In this document: piece by piece, positions 9,963-18,913 of the stretch
How positions within the stretch are numbered: the first letter of the stretch is position 1
Layout of the letters: each line of letters starts with the position of its first letter
Source: Candidatus Gastranaerophilales bacterium
Lineage (GTDB): Bacteria; Cyanobacteriota; Vampirovibrionia; Gastranaerophilales; Gastranaerophilaceae
NCBI GenBank assembly: GCA_944325875.1
Contig: CALVBU010000016.1
Span: 1 to 47,855, forward strand
DNA length: 47,855 bases
Direction: 5' to 3'
Made by a program: the position numbers and the translations under genes
Notes under the pieces: model-generated
Seen by the model: the letters and a program-made list of their open reading frames with translations, nothing else
What the model was told of the DNA's origin: nothing
Databases searched by the model: none

Positions 9963-11771
9963 CTACAGTGCATTCTCTTCATCATCAGTAATAATTTTTG
10001 GTGTAACTAAAATTACAAGCTCAGATTTATTACGAGTAGTTGACGTACTTCTAAAGAAAGAACCAATACCAGGAAGGTCACCTAAGAAAGGAACTTTGCT
10101 AATGGTTTTTGAGTCACTTTCTCTCATCATACCTGCAATTACCAAAGTGTCACCATCTTTAATTCTTACATTTTTTAACTCCAAATTACGTCTTTGCAAT
10201 AATGTTGCTTGAAGGTCAGTTTCACCAGCTTCAGCTGCCTCTTCATCTTCTGCTGCCGCATATATATATTTATACGGTATTGCATAATCTGGTGTTAAAT
10301 TAAGGTATACATAACCATCTGGAGATATAAACGGAGTTACTGTGATCTTAATACCATCATCTTCCCCAATTTCATATTGTTTTTGAGTTGGAGTGTTAAG
10401 GCTGGTACTTCCAGAGATAATCTGAGTAGTAACAGTTTTTACATAGTCAGAAGTCATATCAATGGTAGATTCTTGACCGTTTGTAACAACAATTCTCGGA
10501 TTAGAGATTGTTCTTGCTTTATTATTTTGTAATAAATATTTGATTGTATAAACAAGAGATGGAGAACCACTTGTATATTGTTGAGTTGGACCCATTAAAT
10601 ATAATGGTTTGAAATCTGTTGCACCAGAAGCAGGGTCTGATGTTACAGAGAAGTGCTTACTTGTGAAGCTCCACTGGTTATTAAAAGTACGAGAACCATC
10701 TTCACTCAACTCAATAATTGAAAATTCAATGTAAGCTTGAGGTTGTTTTTTATCATTTTTTTCAATGAATTCTCTGATCATATCAACTTGTTGCTGAGAA
10801 CCACCAACAATATTTACAGTACCTAATTGAGTATAATAAGCTACAGACAAGCTGCCTAATCCTAGAGCAGCAGCGCCTTTTTCGCCACCGCCACCACCGG
10901 CACCAGAGCTAAGACTGCAAGCAACAACACCTTCACCCAGTACAATATCACCGTCCGAAGAACCACCAGAAGAAGCTGCACCACCTGTAACAATACCAGC
11001 AGCACCACCAGTTGTAGCTCCACCACCTGTACTTGGTAATAGTAAGTCACAAATCATTTTTGACATAGCTTCCGGAGTTGTGTGGTTAACTTTAAATGCA
11101 GTTGTAATTGGTTTTTTATCAAATTGTGATACAACTTTACGGGCAATATCAACATTCTCTTTTGCACCAAATATAATCAAATCGTTTGTTGCAGGGTTTG
11201 TTGTAACAAGAGTGTTAGAAGAAAAGCCTGGTCGTTTCACACCAAATATATTTTTATTTAAAAAGTCTGCAATTGCTGAAGAACTAACATATTTAACAGG
11301 TACAACTGTCATTGGTTGCTTAGTAACATTGGTATTATCATCTGGCTTTGTAATTATCAATGTATTATTTTCTAACACATATGCCAAATCAGTTGTTTCT
11401 AATACCATATTGAATGCTGAGTTTAGAGGCACATTAACTAAATCCATAGTTACTGTTCCGCTAACATTAGCCTTAAATATGATATTTAAACCTGCTTTAT
11501 CAGCAAACATACGCAATACTTGCTTTACGTCAGAATCTCTCAGACTTAAATTAATTGGAATATTTCTATTAGTAATACTAACATTACCATATAAATCTAA
11601 AACTGAAGGTTCTGCATCACGCAAAACAGGTTTGTCTTCAGTATAACCAACGCCACTACTAAATGATAAAAGGTTTTTAAAATCCCTTGCTTCAACCATT
11701 GACATCGTATTAGATAAAACGAATGACAATAGAATCATTGTAGTATAAATTTTTCTAACCGTATTCTTCAT
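9963..11771 (-). CDS. pilQ: Type IV pilus secretin (PilQ/GspD family)
   Basis: 602 aa outer-membrane channel. Signal peptide at 1-28 (cut near MVEA), then an STN/N0-type domain (~70-143) and N1-like repeat (~155-225). The C-terminal secretin domain (~340-600) ends with the family hallmark VPFLGDLPGIGSFF. Residues ~249-307 are an unusual Gly/Ala/Ser-rich insert in the place where the N-domain loop occurs. The ATG at 11771 is preferred over the GTG one codon upstream because AGGAG lies 5 nt before it. The AMIN domains common in proteobacterial PilQ are not evident, which is not rare in other phyla. It lies 22 nt after the PilP-like gene. Confidence 0.93.
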   Translation of the reverse strand: MKNTVRKIYTTMILLSFVLSNTMSMVEARDFKNLLSFSSGVGYTEDKPVLRDAEPSVLDLYGNVSITNRNIPINLSLRDSDVKQVLRMFADKAGLNIIFKANVSGTVTMDLVNVPLNSAFNMVLETTDLAYVLENNTLIITKPDDNTNVTKQPMTVVPVKYVSSSAIADFLNKNIFGVKRPGFSSNTLVTTNPATNDLIIFGAKENVDIARKVVSQFDKKPITTAFKVNHTTPEAMSKMICDLLLPSTGGGATTGGAAGIVTGGAASSGGSSDGDIVLGEGVVACSLSSGAGGGGGEKGAAALGLGSLSVAYYTQLGTVNIVGGSQQQVDMIREFIEKNDKKQPQAYIEFSIIELSEDGSRTFNNQWSFTSKHFSVTSDPASGATDFKPLYLMGPTQQYTSGSPSLVYTIKYLLQNNKARTISNPRIVVTNGQESTIDMTSDYVKTVTTQIISGSTSLNTPTQKQYEIGEDDGIKITVTPFISPDGYVYLNLTPDYAIPYKYIYAAAEDEEAAEAGETDLQATLLQRRNLELKNVRIKDGDTLVIAGMMRESDSKTISKVPFLGDLPGIGSFFRSTSTTRNKSELVILVTPKIITDDEENAL

Positions 11772-11793
11772 CACTGCTCCTGCTTATTTAAAG

Positions 11794-12453
11794 TTATTTC
11801 TTATTATTCTTTGCACCACCGAATTTTTTAGACAAATTCGATACTTCATTATATGTTATGCCGTCTTTAGTTACTATTTCACCAACACCAGCCTTATAGA
11901 TATTGGAACCTAATTGAACAGTAACTGTTTGAGGACTTATTGCTAGTATTTTATAACCATTTATAACATCCCCAGATCTAACTAAATAATCGGTATCTTC
12001 AATATTGATAATCGCTGAAGGATTATACTTATCAAACATTATACCAGATATTTTAGTTGTTACAATTTTTGCGGCATCATCATCTTTATCTGAACCCATA
12101 GGAGGGTCAACCAATTCAAATTTAGGTAATTGATTTGTTTTAACAACTTCTTGCGCAAATGATTCATTTGCTGGGACAAAAGGATTAGCTCTACCTACAG
12201 CCTCCATAGAAACGGATACCATTTTATCCTTTCCCTGAGCTTCTTCGCTATCTATATCTACGACAGAACCAACGGCACCAGGAGTTTCATTTGCCGAAGT
12301 TGAATCATCTTTTGGAATATTAATATCAGCAGATTCTTGAGGAATTTCAGCGTCAAGAGATTCTCCAGCATTATTTCCTGAACATCCACTTACAACCATA
12401 GTTACTAAGAGAAATAACATTGAACATATTAATATACCTAATTTCTTTTTCAT
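11794..12453 (-). CDS. PilP-like lipoprotein of the pilus operon
   Basis: 219 aa. The ATG at 12453 gives a clean lipoprotein signal: MKKKLGILI, a hydrophobic stretch and the lipobox VVSGC, with the acylated cysteine at residue 24. An upstream in-frame GTG at 12492 would bury this signal. Residues ~25-85 are a disordered acidic/Ser/Thr linker. The C-terminal ~70 residues (SGIMFDKYNPSAIINIEDTD, then YLVRSGDVINGYKILAI) look like the small beta domain of PilP/GspC that joins the inner-membrane complex to the secretin. Position directly before pilQ supports this. No pilM, pilN or pilO lies upstream. Fold assignment is by pattern and gene order, so the family name is tentative. Confidence 0.72.
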   Translation of the reverse strand: MKKKLGILICSMLFLLVTMVVSGCSGNNAGESLDAEIPQESADINIPKDDSTSANETPGAVGSVVDIDSEEAQGKDKMVSVSMEAVGRANPFVPANESFAQEVVKTNQLPKFELVDPPMGSDKDDDAAKIVTTKISGIMFDKYNPSAIINIEDTDYLVRSGDVINGYKILAISPQTVTVQLGSNIYKAGVGEIVTKDGITYNEVSNLSKKFGGAKNNKK

Positions 12454-12677
12454 AAATTTTCTCTTATCTATCATACCTGTATTCTGTTCCACTCTCTTTA
12501 TATTAAAATATAAGCCACATTTTGATTATATAAAAATATAATATTTATTGTATCAATTATTTAGTGTATTTAATTTTATCAGACACACCAATTTATAATA
12601 ATATGATAAATAAAATTTTATCATACTTAATAACAAAAGGCAAAATTGCATACTTTATTAAGTTTTTTTAATATATT

Positions 12678-13535
12678 TTATTGGAAATTATTAGTTATCG
12701 CATGTATATACTCAAGGATTTCAGAAAAATACCCCAAATCAGCATTTCCATTAAGAACTAAATCAGCCTCAGGTCTGAAAGGTTTAACGTATTTTTCGCC
12801 AGCTTGAGCAATGTAATCCCAATGTTTTAAGGCATTATCCAAACTTTGATTTCTTTCTTCACAAGCTCTTGTAATAAATCTGTCTTTTCTAATAGAATTA
12901 TCAGATTCAACGTATATTTTTACATCAAAAATATCTTTGACTTGTTCATACATTGTCGCGATACCTTCAACAACAATAATTTTTTGAGAAGAAATTTTTT
13001 GAGCATGAGGAACTGACACACCAGTACCATTTGGAAGATACATAGGAATCATAACATCCGTTCCTTCAGATAACAATTTTAAATCTTCTGTTAATGTATC
13101 AAGCTGAAAACTTGTTGGAGCGTCAACATCATAACCATTATCACGTAAATTATCAAAAGAGCCAAACTTTTTAATAAGTGCAGAAATATCATTAAAATAA
13201 TTATCAGTACTTAAAACCGATACCGGCATATTGAACTGCTCAATAATCTTTTTAATCTCTTTGCAAATCGTAGATTTACCGGATGCAGACTCACCTGTAA
13301 TTCCGACCAATAAACGTTTATGAGGGTTGTTAATTAAACGTTTTGAAAACCTAGAAATGAATTCTGAATTAACTTCAATGAACACAGGGTTTTCACATTT
13401 TCTGTCAAATGAAAGAATTTGACGAAATTTCGTTTGAAGATAAAATACCAAAAGTTCTCGGCCGGTACGTGAATTAAAATCAGGTTTTAGTATTTTATCT
13501 GTAGAATTTAATTCTTTATCTATTAATAATTTCAT
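12678..13535 (-). CDS. Uridine kinase-like P-loop kinase with N-terminal extension
   Basis: 285 aa. Residues 1-75 are an extension not seen in standard uridine kinases (~210 aa). The kinase domain starts at ~75 with Walker A GESASGKS (81-88), followed by STDNYFND, the substrate-site region DAPTSFQLD and the strand IIVVEGIATMY. RFITRACEERNQS resembles the lid arginines. The C-terminal part (KYVKPFRPEADLVLNG) also fits the family. Expected reaction: ATP-dependent phosphorylation of uridine/cytidine, or of a related substrate. AAAGGAAG lies before the ATG. It sits alone between the ribosomal operon terminator and the pilus genes, on the same strand. The pathway assignment is reasonable; exact substrate is inferred. 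Confidence 0.78.
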   Translation of the reverse strand: MKLLIDKELNSTDKILKPDFNSRTGRELLVFYLQTKFRQILSFDRKCENPVFIEVNSEFISRFSKRLINNPHKRLLVGITGESASGKSTICKEIKKIIEQFNMPVSVLSTDNYFNDISALIKKFGSFDNLRDNGYDVDAPTSFQLDTLTEDLKLLSEGTDVMIPMYLPNGTGVSVPHAQKISSQKIIVVEGIATMYEQVKDIFDVKIYVESDNSIRKDRFITRACEERNQSLDNALKHWDYIAQAGEKYVKPFRPEADLVLNGNADLGYFSEILEYIHAITNNFQ

Positions 13536-13646
13536 AACTTCCTTTATTGACTTTATAAAAATAAAGTATGTTTAAAATAATACACAAGAAAAAAAAAAAT
13601 TGCTAGTCCCAGAAAAAAAATAACAGAAATGTAACATTTCAATACA

Positions 13647-13681
13647 TAAAAAAACGCACCTTTTTTAAAGGTGCGTTTTTT
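13647..13681 (-). terminator. Intrinsic terminator after rplR (symmetric)
   Basis: Arms ACGCACCTTT and AAAGGTGCGT with a 3-nt loop, flanked by A7 on the left and T6 on the right, so it can work on either strand. On the minus strand it lies 17 nt after the rplR stop and closes the ribosomal protein operon. Confidence 0.9.
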
Positions 13682-13697
13682 GCTTTAATGATTCTAA

Positions 13698-14066
13698 TTA
13701 GAAGCACAAACCAGCTTCACGAGCTGCATCAGCCAAAGCTTGGATACGTCCGTGATACAAGAATCCGCCTCTATCGAAAACTACACATTCAATTCCAGCT
13801 TTTTTAGCTTTTTCAGCAATTGCAGCTCCGACAACTTTAGCAGCTTCAATATTACCACCATGAGGCAATTTTTCTTTTAAATCTTTATCAACAGAAGATG
13901 CTGATGCTAAAGTTACGTGATTTTCATCATCAATTAACTGAGCATAAATATGCTTTGTTGATCTGTAAACTGCTAATCTTGGGAACTCTTTTGTTCCTGA
14001 AATTTTAACTCTAATAGACTGGTGTCTTTTTTGAACTTGAGGTTTTCTTACTTTTCTTTTAATCAT
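13698..14066 (-). CDS. rplR: Ribosomal protein L18 (uL18)
   Basis: 122 aa, normal bacterial length. Binds 5S rRNA in the central protuberance of the large subunit. Ends with the typical [20 protein letters not shown] block. The ATG at 14066 is chosen because AAAGGA lies 7 nt upstream; a longer in-frame start at 14105 adds residues not found in L18. It is the last gene of the operon here. In most bacteria rpsE, rpmD, rplO and secY follow, but a terminator follows instead. Confidence 0.95.
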   Translation of the reverse strand: MIKRKVRKPQVQKRHQSIRVKISGTKEFPRLAVYRSTKHIYAQLIDDENHVTLASASSVDKDLKEKLPHGGNIEAAKVVGAAIAEKAKKAGIECVVFDRGGFLYHGRIQALADAAREAGLCF

Positions 14067-14162
14067 TTTTTTGTCCTTTCTACCCAAACCTTCTTGAATA
14101 CCCAAATCAAGGGTTTATACGGGCTTACTTATTTTGTCAATATATGACGGGCTTGCTATTTA

Positions 14163-14702
14163 TTATTTCTTACCAGCTTTACCAGCTTTACGTCTGATGT
14201 ATTCGCCTTCATATCTTACACCCTTACCTTTGTAAACTTCAGGTGGACGTTTAGATCTGATAAACGCAGCTACATCACCAACAGTCTGTTTGTTTGAACC
14301 TTTTACTGTAATTTTAGTATTAGCTTCTACTGAAATTGTAATACCTTCAGGTGGTTCAACTACAACAGGGTGAGAATAACCTAATGCAAGGTTCAAATTT
14401 TTACCTTCCATGTTAGCACGGTAACCAACACCTTGAATTTCTAATTTTTTTTCAAAAGCGTGTTTTACACCATGCACAGCATTTGCAATAAGAGTTCTTG
14501 ACAAACCGTGTAAAGAACGAGCTTGTCTTGAATCGTCAACTCTTGTTACAATGATGTGGTTATCTTCTACTTTTACGTTAATTTCTGGACGAACAGCTAC
14601 AACTTCAGTACCAACAGGGCCTGTTACTGTAACTTGATGGTCTTCAATTTTAACTTCCACGCCTTGTGGAATTTCGATAGGTAATTTACCAATACGTGAC
14701 AT
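14163..14702 (-). CDS. rplF: Ribosomal protein L6 (uL6)
   Basis: 179 aa with two L6 domains. Starts MSRIGKLPIEIP and carries the C-terminal RRKAGK tail; the block RPPEVYKGKGVRYEGE is diagnostic. Sits near the GTPase-associated region and sarcin-ricin loop. AAGGAG before 14702 fixes the start; the in-frame ATG at 14735 would add eleven unrelated residues. A 132-nt gap from rpsH contains a strong hairpin (14793-14818). Confidence 0.96.
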   Translation of the reverse strand: MSRIGKLPIEIPQGVEVKIEDHQVTVTGPVGTEVVAVRPEINVKVEDNHIIVTRVDDSRQARSLHGLSRTLIANAVHGVKHAFEKKLEIQGVGYRANMEGKNLNLALGYSHPVVVEPPEGITISVEANTKITVKGSNKQTVGDVAAFIRSKRPPEVYKGKGVRYEGEYIRRKAGKAGKK

Positions 14703-14792
14703 CTTAATTTTCTCCTTTTGGTATATTGTATACAAAATCAGGCCTTTCTACCAATTTCACCTGACAAAATTTATATTATCATAAACGCAGCA

Positions 14793-14818
14793 AAGTCGGG
14801 AAAAATTTTTCCCGACTT
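14793..14818. other. Perfect 26-bp palindrome between rpsH and rplF
   Basis: AAGTCGGG / CCCGACTT arms join through AAAAATTTTT to make a fully self-complementary 26-mer, with a further GCA/TGC pairing outside it. No T-run follows on the minus strand, so it is not a standard terminator. It may be a processing site, a partial attenuator or a 3' stabiliser for the upstream message. Confidence 0.7.
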
Positions 14819-14834
14819 GTTGCAAAACTTTAAA

Positions 14835-15230
14835 CTAGTATATATAGCAAAGAACTTCGCCACCAATATTTTCTTTACGAGCTTTTCTATCTGTCAACAA
14901 ACCTTTGCTTGTAGATACGATAGCTACACCCATACCGCCCAATACTTTTGGAAGGTTCTTTGCTTTACAATATGTTCTCAAACCAGGTTTTGAAACTCTT
15001 TGTAATTTTGAAATTACTGGTCTGCGTTTTTCATCATATTTCAATGTTATTTCTAAAATTTTAAATTTTCCAACTTCTTTAACTGCATAATCAGAAATAA
15101 ATCCTTCAGTTTTTAACAATTTTGCTAATTCAATTTTTAATTTAGAAGAAGGAATTTCAACTGTTTCGTGAGAAACCATATTTGCGTTTCTGATTCTTGT
15201 TAGCATATCTGCTATAGGATCTGTATTCAT
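14835..15230 (-). CDS. rpsH: Ribosomal protein S8 (uS8)
   Basis: 131 aa. Starts [17 protein letters not shown] and ends GGEVLCYIY, both diagnostic. Binds the central domain of 16S rRNA and in E. coli represses the spc operon by binding mRNA at rplE. AAAGGAAA lies before the ATG. It is separated from rpsN by a long 231-nt gap with several potential hairpins. Confidence 0.96.
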   Translation of the reverse strand: MNTDPIADMLTRIRNANMVSHETVEIPSSKLKIELAKLLKTEGFISDYAVKEVGKFKILEITLKYDEKRRPVISKLQRVSKPGLRTYCKAKNLPKVLGGMGVAIVSTSKGLLTDRKARKENIGGEVLCYIY

Positions 15231-15461
15231 TTTAAATTTCCTTTTTACTTATGTCGAAAATAAATTTCGACGCTACTTACCAATTTTTGTCCGGTTCGAA
15301 TAAATTCGCCTTGACGAGTTTTAGCAGTTTAGCAAAAGCTTTATTAGCTTTGGATTATTAGGCATATCAACCTTTTTAATCAAGTTTGCTCACATATTGC
15401 TAAACATATTATGAGCAACCCTGTAAAATTATCATCTCAGGGATTGTACCAAAATCAGGTA
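15231..15461 (-). promoter_or_regulatory. Long structured gap between rpsN and rpsH
   Basis: A 231-nt gap inside an otherwise fairly compact operon. It holds several inverted repeats: GTCGAAA/TTTCGAC (15253-15271), CGAA/TTCG (15297-15308), GCTCA/TGAGC (15388-15416) and CCCTG/CAGGG (15419-15442). No coding frame with a ribosome site was seen. A role in r-protein feedback control or RNA processing is inference. Confidence 0.45.
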
Positions 15462-15668
15462 CTACCAGCTAGCTTTTGTTACACCAGGTAATAGACCTTG
15501 GTGAGCCATTTTTCTCAAACAGATTCTGCACAATCCGAAATCTCTGTGATAACCGTGAGGTCTGCCACAGATACTGCATCTGTTGTGCAATCTTACTGTA
15601 GGATATTTTCCTTTTGCAGCAAGTGCTTCACGTCTGAGTTCTTTGTTTATCATCGCTTTTTTAGCCAT
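15462..15668 (-). CDS. rpsN: Ribosomal protein S14, zinc-binding form (uS14)
   Basis: 68 aa with the zinc ribbon CxxC-x12-CxxC (C31, C34, C47, C50). This is the short C+ type of S14; the usual length is 61 aa, so the N-terminal half is slightly longer here. Ends [11 protein letters not shown], as in other members. AAAGGAG before the ATG. Assembles into the small-subunit head. Presence in this cluster follows the common bacterial order. Confidence 0.95.
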   Translation of the reverse strand: MAKKAMINKELRREALAAKGKYPTVRLHNRCSICGRPHGYHRDFGLCRICLRKMAHQGLLPGVTKASW

Positions 15669-15717
15669 GAATATCTCCTTTGTTCTTTTATTTTAGTTGA
15701 TTTACTATCTATTTTGA

Positions 15718-16275
15718 TTATTTGTTCATCCCTTTGAAAGGCATACCCATTAATCTCAATAATTCTCTAGCTTCTTCATCAGTTTCAGCTGTAGTAATAA
15801 TTGAAATGTTCATACCTTTTACAAGATCAACTTCTTCATATGTAATTTCAGGGAATAATGCTTGTTCTTTCAAACCTAAAGTATAGTTACCACGGCCATC
15901 GAATGATTTTGCACTAATACCTCTGAAGTCACGAATACGAGGGAACACAACGCAGATTAATTTTTGCAAGAAATCATACATTCTTTCGCCTCTGAGTGTA
16001 GCCATTGCACCAACCGGCATACCTTCTCTTAATTTATAAGTAGCGATTGATTTTTTAGCTTTTGTGATAACACATTTTTGACCAGCAATTTTAGTCAACT
16101 GTGCTTCAATAGCTTCAGCAATTTTTGAGTTGTGAGAAGCTTCACCTACACCCATATTCAAAACAATTTTATGAAGTTTCGGAATTTGCATTTCATTTTT
16201 ATATCCGAATTTTTCTTTCATAGCTTGTTTTACTTCATTTTCGTATTTGGTTTTTAAGCTTTCTGTTTTAGTCAT
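15718..16275 (-). CDS. rplE: Ribosomal protein L5 (uL5)
   Basis: 185 aa. Contains the diagnostic [27 protein letters not shown] and [19 protein letters not shown]. Binds 5S rRNA with L18 and contacts the P-site tRNA from the central protuberance. AAGGAAA lies before the ATG. 33 nt after rplX. Confidence 0.96.
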   Translation of the reverse strand: MTKTESLKTKYENEVKQAMKEKFGYKNEMQIPKLHKIVLNMGVGEASHNSKIAEAIEAQLTKIAGQKCVITKAKKSIATYKLREGMPVGAMATLRGERMYDFLQKLICVVFPRIRDFRGISAKSFDGRGNYTLGLKEQALFPEITYEEVDLVKGMNISIITTAETDEEARELLRLMGMPFKGMNK

Positions 16276-16308
16276 TTTCGTATTTCCTTAATTCTGGGAC
16301 GCTTAAAA

Positions 16309-16647
16309 TTAAACGTCTAATTGTTCACCACATTTTTTACAAACACGAACTTTTTTGCCATCAACGACATCGTGTTTGATCCTTGTCGGTTTTTCGCATG
16401 CAGGGCATACAACCATAACTTTAGAAGCATCCATTGGAGCTTCAAGCTTGATTAAACCGCCTTGAATTCCAGCCATTGGTTGAGGTTTTTGAGCTTTAGT
16501 CACCATATTAGCGCCTTCAACAACAACTTTACCTTCTGAAGGGTTTACTTTTTTGATGTTGCCCATTTTACCTTTATCCTTGCCTGAAGTAACGATAACT
16601 CTGTCACCGTTTTTTACATGCACGCTTTTTTTATTTTTATCTGTCAT
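16309..16647 (-). CDS. rplX: Ribosomal protein L24 (uL24) with C-terminal zinc-ribbon-like cysteines
   Basis: 112 aa. KOW motif region near the N-terminus (VKNGDRVIVTSGKDKGKMG). An assembly-initiator protein near the exit tunnel. The C-terminal ~35 residues carry CPAC and CKKC pairs, a zinc-ribbon-like end seen in some bacterial L24 proteins. The ATG at 16647 is chosen because GGAG lies 9 nt upstream; earlier in-frame starts (16662, 16716) lack ribosome sites. Confidence 0.94.
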   Translation of the reverse strand: MTDKNKKSVHVKNGDRVIVTSGKDKGKMGNIKKVNPSEGKVVVEGANMVTKAQKPQPMAGIQGGLIKLEAPMDASKVMVVCPACEKPTRIKHDVVDGKKVRVCKKCGEQLDV

Positions 16648-16752
16648 TTCTAGATTCTCCATTTTTTCATTTACTGAAACAAAATTCGACCTAAATAATT
16701 TTGTTTCGCTATTCACATAAGTTCCAAAGATTTTAATTTTTGCTAGGCAAAA

Positions 16753-17121
16753 CTAAATAACTTCTGGAGCAAGTGAAACGATTTTCATATAGCCTTTATC
16801 ACGAAGTTCACGTGCGATAGGGCCGAATACACGAGTACCTCTAGGGTTTCCGTCTTTGTTAATAATTACTGCAGCGTTTTCATCAAATCTGATAACTGAA
16901 CCGTCAGCACGCTTGATGTCAGCTTTAGTTCTTACAACAACAGCCTTTACAACTTCACCCTTTTTAACGGCCATATTCGGAGTTGCGTCTTTTACAGAAG
17001 CAACGATTTCGTCGCCAACTGCCGCAAATTTTTTATTTGAGCTGCCCATAACACGGATGCATAATAATTGTTTTGCACCTGTATTATCTGCTACTTCTAA
17101 TCTGGTTTCTTGTTGTATCAT
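16753..17121 (-). CDS. rplN: Ribosomal protein L14 (uL14)
   Basis: 122 aa, exact family length. Starts [17 protein letters not shown] and ends [10 protein letters not shown]. Lies at the subunit interface and is the docking site of the silencing factor RsfS. AAAGGA before the ATG. An 82-nt gap from rpsQ holds a small hairpin CATTAC/GTAATG at 17168-17186. Confidence 0.97.
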   Translation of the reverse strand: MIQQETRLEVADNTGAKQLLCIRVMGSSNKKFAAVGDEIVASVKDATPNMAVKKGEVVKAVVVRTKADIKRADGSVIRFDENAAVIINKDGNPRGTRVFGPIARELRDKGYMKIVSLAPEVI

Positions 17122-17203
17122 TTTTACTATCCTTTTAATTTAAGTAATTTTACTACTTTCGGCCTCTCATTACTCATTTGGTAATGCTGCCAAGCTCATT
17201 ATA

Positions 17204-17449
17204 TTAACGAGCTTTTTCAACTACTTCTGCTAAAGTCCAGCGTTTTCCGCCAGAAATTGGTCTTGATTCAACAATTCTTACAGTATCACCTTCACCGCAG
17301 ATGTTGTTTTCATCATGAGCTTTGTAGTTTTTGTTTGATTCAATAATTTTTTTGTATTTTGGATGTGGTTCATAGTCTGCTACACGAACAACAATAGTTT
17401 TATCCATTTTGTTACTGATGACTATTCCTTGTTTTTCTTTCTTAGGCAT
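17204..17449 (-). CDS. rpsQ: Ribosomal protein S17 (uS17)
   Basis: 81 aa OB-fold protein of the small-subunit body. Diagnostic GIVISNKMDKTIVVRV and VRIVESRPIS. AGAGG before the ATG. Its start overlaps the end of rpmC by 8 nt, indicating translational coupling. Confidence 0.96.
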   Translation of the reverse strand: MPKKEKQGIVISNKMDKTIVVRVADYEPHPKYKKIIESNKNYKAHDENNICGEGDTVRIVESRPISGGKRWTLAEVVEKAR

Positions 17450-17639
17450 TCTGTACCTCTTTTTCTTTTATTACAGTTTTAGCTTGAGCAATTAAGCGTT
17501 TTGTTTTTGAAACAAGTGCTGTATTTTCCAATTTGTGAGTTGAAAGTTTAATTTTACAATCTAACAATTGTTTTTTCCATTCAACAATCGCTTCTTGGAG
17601 CTCTTCAACTGTTTTTTCGCGCATTTCACTTAATTTCAT
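17442..17639 (-). CDS. rpmC: Ribosomal protein L29 (uL29)
   Basis: 65 aa, two long helices. Starts MKLSEMREKTVEELQ and is rich in Lys and Glu as usual. It sits at the tunnel exit next to L23, where SRP and trigger factor dock. AAGGAAA before the ATG; the 3' end overlaps rpsQ. Confidence 0.93.
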   Translation of the reverse strand: MKLSEMREKTVEELQEAIVEWKKQLLDCKIKLSTHKLENTALVSKTKRLIAQAKTVIKEKEVQNA

Positions 17640-17693
17640 TTTATAATTTCCTTATAGTTTTGGTTACGATTAGTGAATCTCAATGTATCAACA

Positions 17694-18113
17694 TTAAGCT
17701 TCTAACTTAGACTTTTCTACAACTTTAACTTTGATAGGCAATTTTTGAGCTGCTAATTCAAGAGCGTTAACTGCAACGTTTCTATCGAAGTATTCAAGTT
17801 CGAAAAGAATTCTGTTCGGTTTAACAACCGCAACCCAGTATTCCAAGTTACCTTTACCTGAACCCATACGAGTTTCAGCAGGTTTTGCCGTAATTGGTTT
17901 ATCTGGGAATATTTTAATCCAAACATTACCGCCACGTTTGATTTCACGGGTCATTGCACGACGAGCAGCTTCGATTTGTCTTGATGTAATCCATCCAGGT
18001 TCCAAAGCTTGAAGTGCGTAGCTACCAAACTCGAGTTTTGTTCCTCTTGTTTCGTGGCCCTTCATTCTGCCTTTCATCATTTTGCGGTATTTAGTTTTTT
18101 TAGGCTGTAACAT
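17694..18113 (-). CDS. rplP: Ribosomal protein L16 (uL16)
   Basis: 139 aa. Starts [19 protein letters not shown], with the typical [13 protein letters not shown] and [15 protein letters not shown] blocks. Binds near the A-site tRNA and 5S rRNA. AGGAG before the ATG; 48 nt after rpsC. Confidence 0.97.
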   Translation of the reverse strand: MLQPKKTKYRKMMKGRMKGHETRGTKLEFGSYALQALEPGWITSRQIEAARRAMTREIKRGGNVWIKIFPDKPITAKPAETRMGSGKGNLEYWVAVVKPNRILFELEYFDRNVAVNALELAAQKLPIKVKVVEKSKLEA

Positions 18114-18161
18114 TTTATTTACTCCTGTTAATTATTTTTATACTTAATTCATTTTTGGTAA

Positions 18162-18887
18162 TTATTCAGCAGTTTCAATAGCTCTGCGTTTTGGACGTCT
18201 ACCGCCTTTTTCTGAATCTTTACCTGATTTTGCTTTGATGTTTTGATCAGCTTTTTCACCTGGCATTAACATACCTTTGAAAATCCAAACTTTTACACCA
18301 ATTTTACCCATAATTGTATCAGCTTCAGTGAATCCGTAATCTACATCTGCTCTTAATGTTTGAAGAGGAATTCTTCCTTCTTTAGCCCATTCTGAACGAG
18401 CGATTTCAGCACCACCTAAACGGCCTGATACCATTACCTTAATACCTTGAATACCAGCTCTCATTGAACGTTGCATAGCTTGTTTCATAGCACGTCTGAA
18501 AGCAACACGTTTTTCAAGTTGTTGGGCAATATTTTCTGCAACTAATTGTGCATCTGCATCAATTCTTGCAACTTCTACAACATTAATAATAACTGGTTTA
18601 CCAATGTATTTAGAAACTTCTTGTTTAAGTTCTTCGATACCTTGTCCGCCGCGACCAACTACGATACCTGGTTTAGCTGTTACTACTGTTATTGTTGTAT
18701 TTTGTGCTTTTCTAGAGATCAAAATTTTTGATACTCCAGCTGCGTATAATTTTTTCTTAACGAATTTTCTGATTTTATCATCTTCTTTTACGAAGTAACG
18801 ATAGTCTTTGAACTTAGCATACCATGAGCTTGCCCAAGCTTGGATTATGCCTACTCTAAATCCGGTTGGATGTGTTTTTTGTCCCAT
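18162..18887 (-). CDS. rpsC: Ribosomal protein S3 (uS3)
   Basis: 241 aa. Starts [19 protein letters not shown] type-2 KH domain includes [15 protein letters not shown], followed by the C-terminal S3 domain ([20 protein letters not shown]). Lies at the mRNA entry channel and has helicase activity with S4. The basic tail RPKRRAIE is normal. AAAAGGT before the ATG; 26 nt after rplV. Confidence 0.97.
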   Translation of the reverse strand: MGQKTHPTGFRVGIIQAWASSWYAKFKDYRYFVKEDDKIRKFVKKKLYAAGVSKILISRKAQNTTITVVTAKPGIVVGRGGQGIEELKQEVSKYIGKPVIINVVEVARIDADAQLVAENIAQQLEKRVAFRRAMKQAMQRSMRAGIQGIKVMVSGRLGGAEIARSEWAKEGRIPLQTLRADVDYGFTEADTIMGKIGVKVWIFKGMLMPGEKADQNIKAKSGKDSEKGGRRPKRRAIETAE

Positions 18888-18913
18888 TTTTTATACCTTT
18901 TGTTTTCTACCTT

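Noticed and set aside
14793..14818. Terminator between rpsH and rplF
   Set aside because: Strong hairpin, but no T-run follows on the transcribed strand and the operon continues.
15290..15312. tRNA T-arm-like GGTTCGAAT
   Set aside because: No cloverleaf, acceptor stem or anticodon arm around it.
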